Positions 1 to 10,429 of a DNA stretch of 64,000 nt are shown piece by piece (position 1 is the first letter of the stretch; each line of letters opens with the position of its first letter). A program made the position numbers and the translations under genes. The stretch covers positions 620,001 to 684,000 of the forward strand of contig CATKHW010000365.1 of NCBI GenBank assembly GCA_949752795.1, in the 5' to 3' direction. This DNA is from Hyperoodon ampullatus (taxonomy: Eukaryota > Chordata > Mammalia > Artiodactyla > Ziphiidae). Below the pieces are notes generated by a model. The model made no database searches and was not told the origin of the DNA. It was given only the letters and a program-made list of their open reading frames with translations.

Positions 1-340
1 CTGTTAGGCATTTGGACGGGCACATATCACTCTAACTTCCCGGCAGGAAGAAGAATTAACCAAAGTCTCAGCCACCCACCGGGAACCAGTATAGGTCCTG
101 AACCAAAATTTTGGACTTGCGGTCAGCTCACCAAAAACGAGTTGAAAAATGGAGCTCAGGGGCACAGCAATTCACAAACTGGCCAAGTAAAAAAGGACAA
201 CTATCGTCCAAAAATTTATTGAGGGAAGTCAACGAGGCGGACTTGAAAGCGAGGCAGAATAGCAGGAAACAGATTTCAAGAGGTACGTTGGAATCACCTT
301 TAAAGCACAGGAACAGGGGCAAAACTTCGACAATGATGCA

Positions 341-414
341 CTTGGCCACAAAGGGCGTATGCGTTTTCTCCTGAATATATTCAGGAGAAAACGCATACGC
401 CCTTTTTGGCCAAG
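341..414. repeat. 74-bp palindrome in M1, one mismatch
   Basis: 37-bp arms meet without spacer between 377 and 378 (core CTGAATATATTCAG). The outer ends are CTTGGCC and GGCCAAG. The single mismatch is the C in GGCCACAAAG of the left arm. The inverted repeat does not extend beyond the arms, and no target-site duplication flanks it. Confidence 0.97.
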
Positions 415-1240
415 CAAGCAAGCGGGCAATGCAAATCTGCACTACAAAGAAGTATCACTTCCCACCGGTCAAAAGGGACATCCACAAAATGTGTAAAAAC
501 CAGAAAGGCAAGACAGGCCGTGGAGAACAGGGAGCCTTGTTATGCTGATGGGCGGGATATAAACTGCCAACTGCCTCTCTGGAGGAGTGCATTGTGTTCC
601 CTAAAACAAGTAAACAACAGAGCTACAGAGCCAAGGGCACTACCAGTCTAGGGAATATACCTTGGGAAAACTGAAAACAATAAGACAGAGCAACCCCAAA
701 ATTTAGGGCTGCACTGCTTACAAGGACCTCAACTTGGGTACACCTTAAATATCCCAGGAAATATAAAAATGGTTCAAAAAATTGTGGTACTTACGTACGA
801 TGGAATATCCCTCAGCCATGAAATCAATGTCATAAGACCAGTAGCAGCAAAATGGGTGGATTCAGGTACGATGATTCTAAGTGAAATAAGTCACAGGGAA
901 AAAGAAACTTATTATAAGATATCACTTATGAAGATCCTGTAAACATGGCTACACTTGAACTGAGTTAGGACAGAGAACAGTGTCTCACATTTAGAAAACA
1001 CTCTAATGCCTGCTTAAGGGGGAAGGAGAGGTGGGGTGATGCATAAAAACAGAGTTTGATATAAGCACAGGTACCGTTCCAAAATGCTACTATGGAATAG
1101 ACAAGACCTACACCTTCCTCAGTGAAAGGGACTCAAAACCCCATATTTCCCGCAGAGGAATATATCTGACTAGTAAGAATCTTAAAACCTATGTATTGAT
1201 ATGTCTCCGTAAGGGAATCAAGTGTGTCTAGACTGGCATA

Positions 1241-1279
1241 AACATGGCAGCGAGAATCAGCTCAAACCCACTATAAAAA
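1241..1279 (+). promoter_or_regulatory. YY1-like motif plus TATA-like motif, representative copy in M1
   Basis: AACATGGCAGC at 1241-1251 is one base from the AANATGGCGGC form bound by YY1. TATAAAAA at 1272-1279 resembles a TATA box. The pair recurs at the same place in nearly all monomers, with small changes such as TATAAAAT in M2 and M8 or loss of the TATA form in M15 and M18. Motifs this short occur by chance, and there is no independent sign of transcription, so this is only a candidate start site for satellite RNA. Confidence 0.15.
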
Positions 1280-1287
1280 GGAATTTC

Positions 1288-1305
1288 AAAAACAAAACAA
1301 AAAAA
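1288..1305 (+). repeat. A-rich, length-variable tract, representative copy in M1
   Basis: A run of A broken by two C (AAAAACAAAACAAAAAAA), just 3' of the TATA-like motif. Its length and interruptions differ between copies, for example AAAACAAAAGCAAAAAC in M9 and AACAAACCAAAAAAAAAC in M18. These length changes explain why a reading frame that crosses it is open in only some monomers. Confidence 0.8.
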
Positions 1306-1737
1306 CTGGGAAATTCTTTACAATTCCTTCAGGGTCTCTGATGAAAGCTGGAATGACCCTATCTACAACGACAGCTGGATGTGGCATAAGGAGGGACACT
1401 TGGGACTGAGACGATTGGTGAGATTGGGTGAGCAAATGCAGACCCTTTAAAGCAATAATGCATGGCACACATTCCATGGATCCGAACTCTCCAGGTTGAA
1501 GGGAATATTACTACAGCTATAACATGTGCGGGAAACATAGAGAACGGACACACTGTGAATACGAAAGGTTTCTAAAACTCAAAGAATAGTCCCTCTCCTG
1601 GTGCTCCGGTTTGACTTTCCATCTGCTTTACTATCAACCTCCCAACTGGAGAGACAGCCCCTTTAACCTCTTGGTACGCACAGGTTGCCAATTTGGCAGA
1701 GGATGAAAGGGAAGAGGGAGAACCAATGAGAGAGTAG

Positions 1738-3476
1738 CTGTTAGGCATTTGGACGGGCACATATCACTGTAATTTCCCGGCAGGAAGAAGAATTAACCAA
1801 AGTCTCAGCCACCCACCGGGAACCAGTATAGGTCCTGAACCAAAATTTTGGACTTGCGGTCAGCTCACCAAAAACGAGTTGAAAAATGGAACTCAGGGGC
1901 ACAGCAATTCACAAACTGGCCGAGTAATAAAGGACACCTATCGTCCCAAAATCTGTTGAGGGAAGGCAACGAGGCGGACTTGAAAGCGAGGCAGAATAGC
2001 AGGAAACAGATTTCAAGAGGTACGTTGGAATCGCCTTTAAAGCACAGGATGAGGGGCACATCTTCGACAATGATGCACTTGGCCAAAAAGGGATTATGCG
2101 TTTTCTCCTGAATATATTCAGGAGAAAACGCATACGCCCTTTTTGGCCAAGCAAGCAAGCGGGCAATGCAAATCTGCACTACAAAGAAGTATCACTTCCC
2201 ACCGGTCAAAAGGGACATCTACAAAATGTGTAAGAACCAGAAAGGCAAGACAGGCCCTGGAGAACAGGGAGCCTTGTTATGCTGATGGGCGGGATGTAAT
2301 TTGCCAACTGCCTCTCTGGAGGAGTGCATTGTGTTCCCTAAAACAAGTAAAGAACAGAGCTACAGAGCCAAGGGCACTACCAGTCTAGGGAATATACCTT
2401 GGGAAAACTGAAAATCAATAAGACAGAGCCACCCAAAAATTTAGGGCTGCGCTGCCTACAAGGACCTCAACTTAGATACACCTTAAGTATCCCAGAAAAT
2501 ATAAACATGGTTCAAAATATTGTGGTACTTACGTACGATGGAATATCCCTCAGCCATGAAATCAATGTCATAAGACCAGTAGCAGCAAAATGGGTGGATT
2601 CAGGTACGATGATTCTAAGTGAAATAAGTCACACAGAAAAAGAAACTTATCATAAGATATCACTTATGAAGATCCTGTAAACATGGCTACACTTGAACTG
2701 AGTTAGGAAAGAGAACAGTGTCTCACATTTAGAAAACACTCTTATACCTGCTTAAGGGGGAAGGAGAGGTGGGGTGATGCATAAAACCAGAGTTTGATAT
2801 AAGCACAGGTACCGTTCCAAAAACCAACTATGGAATAGGCAAGACCTACACCTTCCTAAGTGAAAGGGACTCAAAACCCCATATTTCCCACAGAGGAATA
2901 TATCTGACTAGTAAGAATCTTAAAACCTATGTATTGATATCTCTCCATAAGGGAATCAAGTGTGTCTAGACTGACATAAACATGGCAGCGAGAATCAGCT
3001 CAAACACACTATAAAATGGAATTTCAAAAACAAAACAAAAAAACTGGGAAATTCTTTACAATTCCTTCAGGGTCTCTGATGAAAGCTGGAATGACCCTAT
3101 CTACAACGACAGCTGGATGTGGCATAAGGCTGGACACTTGGGATTGAGAGGATTGGTGAGATTGGGTGAGGAAATGCAGACCCTTTAAAGCAATAATGCA
3201 TGGCACCCATTCCATGGGTCCCAACTCTCCAGGTTGAAGGGAATATTACTACAGTTATAACATGTACAGGAAACCTAGAGAACGGACACACTGTGAATAC
3301 GAAAGGTTTCTAAAACTCAACGAATAGACCCTCCCATGGTGCTCCGGTTTGACTTTCCATCTGCTTTACTATCAATCTCCCAACTTGGAGAGACAGCCCC
3401 TTTAACCTCCTGGTTCACACAGGTTCCCAATTTGGCAGAGGATGAAAGGGAAGAGGGAGAACCAATGAGAGAGTAG
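1738..3476 (+). repeat. Satellite monomer M2 (1,739 bp)
   Basis: Pairs with M8: both carry GGGATTATGCG in the left palindrome arm, GTAAGAACCAG and GATGTAATTTGCC. It also has the rarer allele CCAGAAAATATAAACATGG near 2492, found otherwise in M4, M8 and M9. Type I at the AGCAATAATGCATGG site. Its 5' end has the CACTGTAATTTCCC allele. Confidence 0.97.
2078..2151. repeat. 74-bp palindrome in M2, two mismatches
   Basis: Left arm reads GGGATTATGCG instead of GGGCGTATGCG; the right arm is intact. Same change in M8. Confidence 0.96.
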
Positions 3477-5212
3477 CTGTTAGACATTTGGATGGGCACA
3501 TAACACTCTAACTTCCCGGCAGGAAGAAGAATTAACCAAAGTCTCAGACACCCACAGGGAACCAGTATAGGTCCTGAACCAAAATTTTGGACTTGCGGTC
3601 ACCTCACCAAAAACGAGTTAAAATGGATCTCAGGGGCACAGCAATTCACAAACTGGCCGAGTAATAAAGGACAACTATCATCCAAAAATCTGTTGAGGGA
3701 AGGCAACGAGGCGGACTTGAAAGTGAGGCAGAATAGCAGGAAACAGATTTCAAGAGGTACGTTGGAATCGCCTTTAAAGCACAGGAAGAGGGGCACAACT
3801 TCGACAATGATGCACTTGGCCAAAAAGGGCGTATGCGTTTTCTCCTGAATATATTCAGGAGAAAACGCATACGCCCTTTTTGACCTAGCAAGCAAAGGGC
3901 AATACAAATCTGCAATACAAAGAAGTATCACTTCCCGCCGGTCAAACGGGACATCCACAAAATGTGTAAAAACCAGAAAGGCAAGACAGGCCCTGGAGAA
4001 CAGGGAGCCTTGTTATGCTGATGGGCGTGATGTAAATTGCCAACTGCCTCTCTGGAGGAGTGCATTGTGTTCCCTAAAACAAGTAAAGAACAGAGCTACA
4101 GAGCCAAGGGCACTTCCAGTCTAGGGAATATACCTTGGGAAAACTGAAAATCAATAACACAGAGCCACCCCAAAATTTAGGGCTGCACTGCTTACAAGGA
4201 CCTCAACTTGGGTACACCTTAAATATCCCAGGAAATATAAAAATGGTTCAAAAAATTGTGGTACTTACGTACGATAGAATATCCCTCAGCCATGAAATCA
4301 ATGTCATAAGACCAGTAGCAGCAAAATGGGTGGATTCAGGTACGATGATTCTAAGTGAAATAAGTCACACAGAAAAAGAAACTTATCATAAGATATCACT
4401 TATGAAGATCCTGTAAACATGGCTACACTTGAACTGAGTTAGGAAAGAGAACAGTGTCTCACATTTAGAAAACACTCTTATGCCTGCTTAAGGGGGAAGG
4501 AGAGGTGGGGTGATGCATAAAACCAGAGTTTGATATAAGCACAGGTACCGTTCCAAAAACCAACTATGGAATAGACAAGACCTACACCGTCCTCAGTGAA
4601 AGGGACTCAAAACCCCATATTTCCCGCAGAGGAATATATCTGACTAGTAAGAATCTTAAAACCTATGTATTGATATGTCTCCGTAAGGGAATCAAGTGTG
4701 TCTAGACTGGCATAAACATGGCAGCGAGAATCAACTCAAACCCACTATAAAAAGGAATTTCAAAAACAAAACAAAAAAACTGGGAAATTCTTTACAAATC
4801 CTTCAGGGTCTCTGATGAAACCTGGAAAGACCCTATCTACAACGACAGCTGGATGTGGCATAAGGCTGGACACTTGGGACTGAGAGGAAGGTTGAGATTG
4901 AGTTAGCAAATGCAGACCCTTTAAAGCAATAATGCATGGCACCCATTCCATGGGTCCCAACTCTCCAGGTTGAAGGGAATATTACTACAGTTATAACATG
5001 TACGGGAAATCTAGAGAACGGACACCCTGTGAATACGAAAGGTTTCTAAAACTCAACGAATTGTCCCTCTCCTGGTGCTCCGGTTTGACTTTCCATCTTC
5101 TTTACTATCAGTCTCCCAACTTGGAGAGACAGCACCTTTAACCTCCTGGTTCGCACAGGTTTCCAATTTGGCAGAGGATGAAAGGGAAGAGGGAGAAGCA
5201 ATGAGAGAGTAG
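3477..5212 (+). repeat. Satellite monomer M3 (1,736 bp)
   Basis: Marked by GTTAGACATTTGGATGG, GACACCCACAGGG, GTCACCTCACC and a two-base loss at GAGTTAAAATGG. The palindrome's right arm ends GACCTAG in place of GGCCAAG. The 5' part matches M9, while the 3' part has no counterpart in block B. Type I. Confidence 0.97.
3815..3888. repeat. 74-bp palindrome in M3, two mismatches
   Basis: Right arm ends GACCTAG instead of GGCCAAG; the left arm is intact. Same change in M9. Confidence 0.96.
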
Positions 5213-6951
5213 CTGTTAGGCATTTGGACGGGCACATATCACTCTAACTTCCCGGCAGGAAGAAGAATTAACCAAAGTCTCAGGCCCCCACCGGGAACCA
5301 GCATATTTCCTGAACCAAAATTTTGGACTTGCGGTCAGCTCACAAAAAAAAGTGTTGAAAAATGGAGCTCAGGGGCACAGCAATTCACAAACTGGCCGAG
5401 TAATAAAGGACAACTATCGTCCAAAAATCTGTTGAGGGAAGGCAACGAGGCGGAATTGAAAGCGAGGCAGAATAGCAGGAAACAGATTTCAAGAGGTACG
5501 TTGGAATCGCCTTTAAAGCACAGGAAGAGGGGCACAACTTCGACATTGATGCACTTGGCCAAAAAGGGCGTATGCGTTTTCTCCTGAATATATTCAGGAG
5601 AAAGCGCATACACACTTTTTGGCCAAGCAAGCAAGCGGGCAATGCAAATCTGCACTACAAAGAAGTATCACTTCCCACCGGTCAAAATGGACATCCACAA
5701 AATGTGTAAAAACCAAAAAGGCAAGACAGGCCCTGGAGAACAGGGAGCCTTGTTATGCTGATGGGCGGGATGTAAATTGCCAACTACCTCTCTGGAGGAG
5801 TACATTGTGTTCCCTAAAACAAGTAAAGAACAGAGCTACAGAGCCAAGGGCACTTCCAGTCTAGGGAATATTCCTTGGGAAAACTGAAAATCAATAAGAC
5901 AGAGCCACCCCAAAATTTAGGGCTGAACTGCTTACAAGAACCTCAACTTGGGTACACCTTAAGTATCCCAGAAAATATAAACATGGTTCAAAATATTGGG
6001 GTACTTACGTACGATGGAATATCCCTCAGCCATGAAATCAATGTCATAAGACCAGTAGCAGCAAAATGGGTGATTTCAGGTACGATGATTCTAAGTGAAA
6101 TAAGTCACACAGTAAAAGAAACTTATCATAAGATATCACTTATGAAGATCCTGTAAACATGGCTGCACTTGAACTGAGTTAGGAAAGAGAACAGTGTCTC
6201 ACATTTAGAAAACACTCTTATGCCTGCTTAAGGGGGAAGGAGAGGTGGGGTGATGCATAAAAGAAGAGTTTGATATAAGCACAGGTACCGTTCCAAAAAC
6301 CAACTATGGAATAGACAAGACCTACACCTTTCTCAGTGAAAGGGACTCAAAACACCATATTTCCCGCAGAGGAATATATCTGACTAGTAAGAATCTTAAA
6401 ACCTATGTATTGATATGTCTCCATAAGGGAATCAAGTGTGTCTAGACTGGCATAAACATGGCAGCGAGAATCAGCTCAAACCCACTATAAAAAGGAATTT
6501 TAAAAACAAAAGAAAAAACTGGGAAATTCTTTGCAATTCCTTCAGGGTCTCTGATGCAACCTGGAATGACCCTATCTACATCGACAGCTGGATGTGGCAT
6601 AAGGAGGGACACTTGGGACTGAGACGATTGGTGAGATTGGGTGAGCAAATGCAGACCCTTTAAAGCTCAAATGCCTGGCACCCATTCCATGGGTCCCAAC
6701 TCTCCAGGTTGAAGGGAATATTACTGCAGCTATAACATGTACGGGAAACCTAGAGAACGGAAACACAGTGAATACGAAAGGATTCTAAAACTCAACGAAT
6801 TGTCCCTCTCCTGGTGCTCCGGTTTGACTTTCCATCTGCTTTACTATCAATCTCCCAACTTGGAGACACAGCCACTTTAACCTCCTCATTCACACAGGTT
6901 GCCAATTTGGCAGAGGATGAGAGGGAAGAGGGAGAACCAATGAGAGAGTAG
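5213..6951 (+). repeat. Satellite monomer M4 (1,739 bp)
   Basis: From GTCAAAATGGACATCC onward it matches the rest of M9, including GCTGAACTGC, AAGAACCTC, CATAAAAGAAGAG and AAAACACCATATTTCC. The 5' part has no counterpart in block B. Its palindrome right arm is damaged. Type II at the 3' site (AAATGCCTGG). Confidence 0.97.
5554..5627. repeat. 74-bp palindrome in M4, three mismatches
   Basis: Right arm reads AAAGCGCATACACAC instead of AAAACGCATACGCCC; the left arm is intact. Confidence 0.95.
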
Positions 6952-8690
6952 CTGTTAGGCATTTGGATGGGCACATATCACTCTAACTTCCCGGGAGGAA
7001 GAAGAATTAACCAAAGTCTCAGCCACCCACCGGTTACCAGTATAGGTCCTGAACCAAAATTTTGGACTTGCGGTCAGCTCACCAAAAACGTGTTGAAAAA
7101 TGGAGCTCAGGGGCACAGCAATTCACAAACTGGCCGAGTAATAAAGGACAACTATCGTCCAAAAATCTGTTGAGGGAAGGCAACGAGGCGGACTTGAAAG
7201 CGAGGCAGAATAGCAGGAAACAGATTTCAAGAGGTACGTTGGAATTGCCTTTAAAGCACAGGAAGAGGGGCACAACTTCGACATAAATGCACTTGGCCAA
7301 AAAGGGCGTATGCGTTTTCTCCTGAATATATTCAGGAGAAAACGCATACGCCCTTTTTGGCCAAGCAAGCAAGCGGGCAATGCAAGTCTGCACTACAAAG
7401 AAGTATAACTTCCCACCGGTCAAAAGGCACATCCACAAAATGTGGAAAAACCAGAAAGGCAAGACAGGCCCTGGAGAACAGGGAGCCTTGTTATGCTGAT
7501 GGGCGGGATGTGAATGGCCAACTGCCTCTCTGGTGGAGTGAATTGTGTTCCCTAAAACAAGTAAAGAACAGAGCTACAGAGCCAAGGGCACTTCCAGTCT
7601 AGGGAATATACCTTGGGAAAACTGAAAATCAATAAGACAGAGCCACACCAAAATTTAGGGCTGCACTGCTTACAAGGACCTCAACTTGGGTACACATTAA
7701 ATATCCCAGGTAATATAAAAATGGTTCAAAAAATTGTGGTACTTACGTACGATGGAATATCCCTCAGCCATGAAATCAATGTCATAAGACAAGTAGCAGC
7801 AAAATGGGTGGATTCAGGTACGATGATTCTAGGTGAAATAAGTAACACAGAAAAAGAAACTTATCATAAGATATCACTTATGAAGATCCTGTAAACATGG
7901 CTACACTTGAACTGAGTTAGGAAAGAGAACAGTGTCTCACATTTAGAAAACACTCTTATGCCTGCTTAAGGGGGAAGGAGAGGTGGGGTGATGCATAAAA
8001 CCAGAGTTTGATATAAGCACAGGTACCGTTCCAAAAACCAACTATGGAATAGACAAGACCTACACCTTCCTCAGTGAAAGGGACTCAAAACCACATATTT
8101 CCCGCAGAGGAATATATCTGAGTAGTATGAATCTTAAAACCTATGTATTGATATGTCTCCGTAAGGGAATCAAGTGTGTCTAGACAGGCATAAACATGGC
8201 ATCGAGAATCAGCTCAAACCCACTATAAAAAGGAATTTCAAAAACAAAACAAAAAAACTGGGAAATTCTTTACAATTCCTTCAGGGTCTCTGATGAAACC
8301 TGGAATGACCCTATCTACAATGAGAGCTGGATGTGGCATAAGGCTGGTCACTTGGAACTGAGACGATTGTTGAGATTGGGTGAGCAAATGCAGACCCTTT
8401 GAAGCACAAATGCCTGTCACCCTTTCCATGGGTCCCAACTCTCCAGGTTGAAGGGAGTATTACTACAGCTATAACATGTACAGGAAACCTAGAGAACGGA
8501 CACACTGTGAATACGAAAGGTTTCTAAAACTCAACGAATAGTCCCTCTCCTGGTGCTCCGGTTCGACTTTCCATCTGCTTTACTATAAATATCCCAACTT
8601 GGAGACACAGCCCCTTTAACCTCCTGGTTCACACAGGTTGCCAATTTGGCAGAAGATTAAAGGGAAGAGGGAGAACCAATGAGAGAGTAG
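6952..8690 (+). repeat. Satellite monomer M5 (1,739 bp)
   Basis: Pairs with M10: both have GGTTACCAG, AACGTGTTG, GTGAATGGCCAACTG and TGGTGGAGTGAATTG, and AAATGCCTGTCACCCTTT near 8407. The palindrome is perfect. Type II. Confidence 0.97.
7292..7365. repeat. 74-bp palindrome in M5, perfect
   Basis: All 37 base pairs of the two arms match, with no spacer. Confidence 0.98.
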
Positions 8691-10429
8691 CTGTTAGGCA
8701 TTTGGACGGGCACATATCACTGTAATTTCCCGGCAGGAAGAAGAATTAACCAAAGTCTCAGCCACCCACCGGGAACCAGTATAGGTCCTGGACCAAAATT
8801 TTGGACTTGCGGTCAGCTCACCAAAAACGAGTTGAAAAATGGAGCTCAGGGGCCCAGCAATTCACAAACTGGCCGAGTAATAAAGGACAACTATCGTCCA
8901 AAAATCTGTTGAGGGAAGGCAACGAGGCAGACTTCAATGCGAGGCAGAATAGCAGGAAACAGATTTCAAGAGGTACATTGGAATCGCCTTTAAAGGACAG
9001 GAAGAGGGGCACAACTTCGACAATGTTGCACTTGGCCCAAAGGGTGTATGTGTTTTCTCCTGAATATATTCAGGAGAAAACGCATACGCCCTTTTTGGCC
9101 AAGCAAGCAAGCGGGCAATGCAAATCTGCACTACAAAGAAGTATCACTTCCCACCGGTCAAAAGGGACATCCACAAAATGTGTAAAAACCAGAAAGGCAA
9201 GACAGGCCCTGGAGAACAGGGAGCCTTGTTATGCTGATGGGTGGGATGTAAGTTGCCAACTGTCTCTCTGGAGGAGTACATTGTGGTCCCTAAAACAAGT
9301 AAAGAACAGAGCTACAGAGCCAAGGGCACTACCAGTCTAGGGAATATACCTTGGGAAAACTGAAAATCAGTAAGACAGAGCCGCCCCAAAATTTAGGGCT
9401 GCACTGCTTACAAGGACATCAACTTGGGTACACCTTAAATATCCCAGGAAATATAAAAATGGTTCAAAATATTGAGGTACTTACGAACGATGGAATATCC
9501 CTCAGCCATGAAATCAATGTCATAAGACCAGTAGCAGCAAAATGGGTGGATTCATGTACGATGATTCTAAGTGAAATAAGTCACACAGAAAAAGAAACTT
9601 ATCATAAGATATCACTTATGAAGATCCTGTAAACATGGCTACACTTGAACTGAGTTAGGAAAGAGAATAGTGTCTCACATTTAGAAAACAATCTTATGCC
9701 TGCTTAAGGGGGAAGGAGAGGTGGGGTGATGCATAAAACCAGAGTTTGATATAAGCACAGGTAGGGTTCCAAAAACCAACTATGGATTAGACAAGACCTA
9801 CACCTTCCTCAGTGAAAGGGACTTAAAACCCCATATTTCCCGCAGAGGAATATATCTGACTAGTAAGAATCTTAAAACCTATGTATTGATATGTCTCCGT
9901 AAGGGAATCAAGTGTGTCTAGACTGGCATAAACATGGCAGCGAGAATCAGCTCAAACCCACTATAAAAAGGAATTTCAAAAACAAAATAAAAAAAATTGG
10001 GAAATTCTTTACAATTCCTTCAGGGACTCTGATGAAACCTGGAATGACCCTATCTACAACGACAGCTGGATGTGGCATAAGGAGGGACACTTGAGACTGA
10101 GACGATTTGTGAGATTGGGTGAGCAAATGCAGACCCTTTAAAGCAATAATGGATGGCACCCATTTCATGGGTCAGAACTCTCCAGGTTGAAGGGAATATT
10201 ACTACAGCTATAACATGAACGGGAAAACTAGAGAACGGACACACTGTGAATACGAAAGGTTTCTAAAACTCAACGAATAGTTCCTCTCCTGGTGCTCCGG
10301 TTTGACTTTCCATCTGCTTTACTATCAACCTCCCAACTTGGAGAGACAGCCCCTTTAACCTCCTGGTTCGCACAGGCTTCCAATTTGGCAGAGGATGAAA
10401 GGGAAGAGGGAGAACCAATGAGAGAGTAG
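8691..10429 (+). repeat. Satellite monomer M6 (1,739 bp)
   Basis: Pairs with M11: shared marks are GTCCTGGACC, GGGGCCCAGC, AAAGGACAGGAAG, ATGTTGCACTTGGCCC, AGAGCCGCCCC and TTACGAACGATGG. Also has AATAATGGATGG at the 3' site (type I variant), shared with M11. Confidence 0.97.
9031..9103. repeat. Palindrome in M6, degraded left arm
   Basis: The left arm is one base shorter and reads GGCCCAAAGGGTGTATGTG; the right arm is intact. Confidence 0.94.

Larger units (their letters stand above)
1..1737 (+). repeat. Satellite monomer M1 (1,737 bp)
   Basis: This copy begins exactly at the unit start motif. Private marks include GGGAAGTCAACG (unit position ~226) and a one-base loss in CTGAAAACAATAAG near 676, which breaks the reading frame that is open here in most copies. 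ATGTGCGGGAAAC near 1524 is shared only with M7. The 3' site reads AGCAATAATGCATGG (type I). Confidence 0.97.
1340..10429 (+). repeat. Older multi-monomer block A (3' part of M1 to M6)
   Basis: Monomers here pair one by one with those of block B (about 11770-19117) through shared private variants. M1 pairs with M7 (ATGTGCGGGAAAC), M2 with M8 (GGGATTATGCG and GTAAGAACCAG), M3 with the first part of M9 (GACACCCACAGGG and GACCTAG). M4 pairs with the rest of M9 (GTCAAAATGGACATCC), M5 with M10 (GGTTACCAG and TGGTGGAGTGAATTG) and M6 with M11 (GTCCTGGACC and ACGAACGATGG). The offset is about 10,430 bp for M1-M3 and about 8,690 bp for M4-M6, so A holds one monomer more than B. Confidence 0.88.

Noticed and set aside
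360..400. Palindrome as a rho-independent terminator
   Set aside because: The context is a eukaryotic satellite, the stem is far longer than a terminator, and no genes end there.
1010..1040. G-quadruplex in the AAGGGGGAAGGAGAGGTGGGG stretch
   Set aside because: Only the outer G runs reach three or more; the inner runs are GG, so a stable quadruplex is doubtful.
1..1737. Monomer as a retroviral LTR or an intact transposable element
   Set aside because: I see no TG...CA termini with target-site duplications at unit edges, no primer-binding site next to an edge, and no reverse transcriptase, integrase or transposase motifs in any frame.
2399..2680. 93-codon plus-strand frame as a conserved small protein gene
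   Set aside because: It starts at TTG and not ATG, has no recognisable domain, and is broken by indels, a stop or loss of its start codon in M1, M13, M15, M18, M24, M26 and M29. Conservation is explained by satellite homogenisation.
6436..6663. 75-codon plus-strand frame rich in Trp and Asp
   Set aside because: It is open only in monomers where the A-rich tract has a particular length; the start codon is non-ATG and no family is recognised.
8801..9340. 179-codon plus-strand frame across the palindrome in M6, and again in M10 (15754-16293)
   Set aside because: It exists only because each of these copies lost one base at the left palindrome arm, fusing two separate frames. It starts at TTG and shows no domain.
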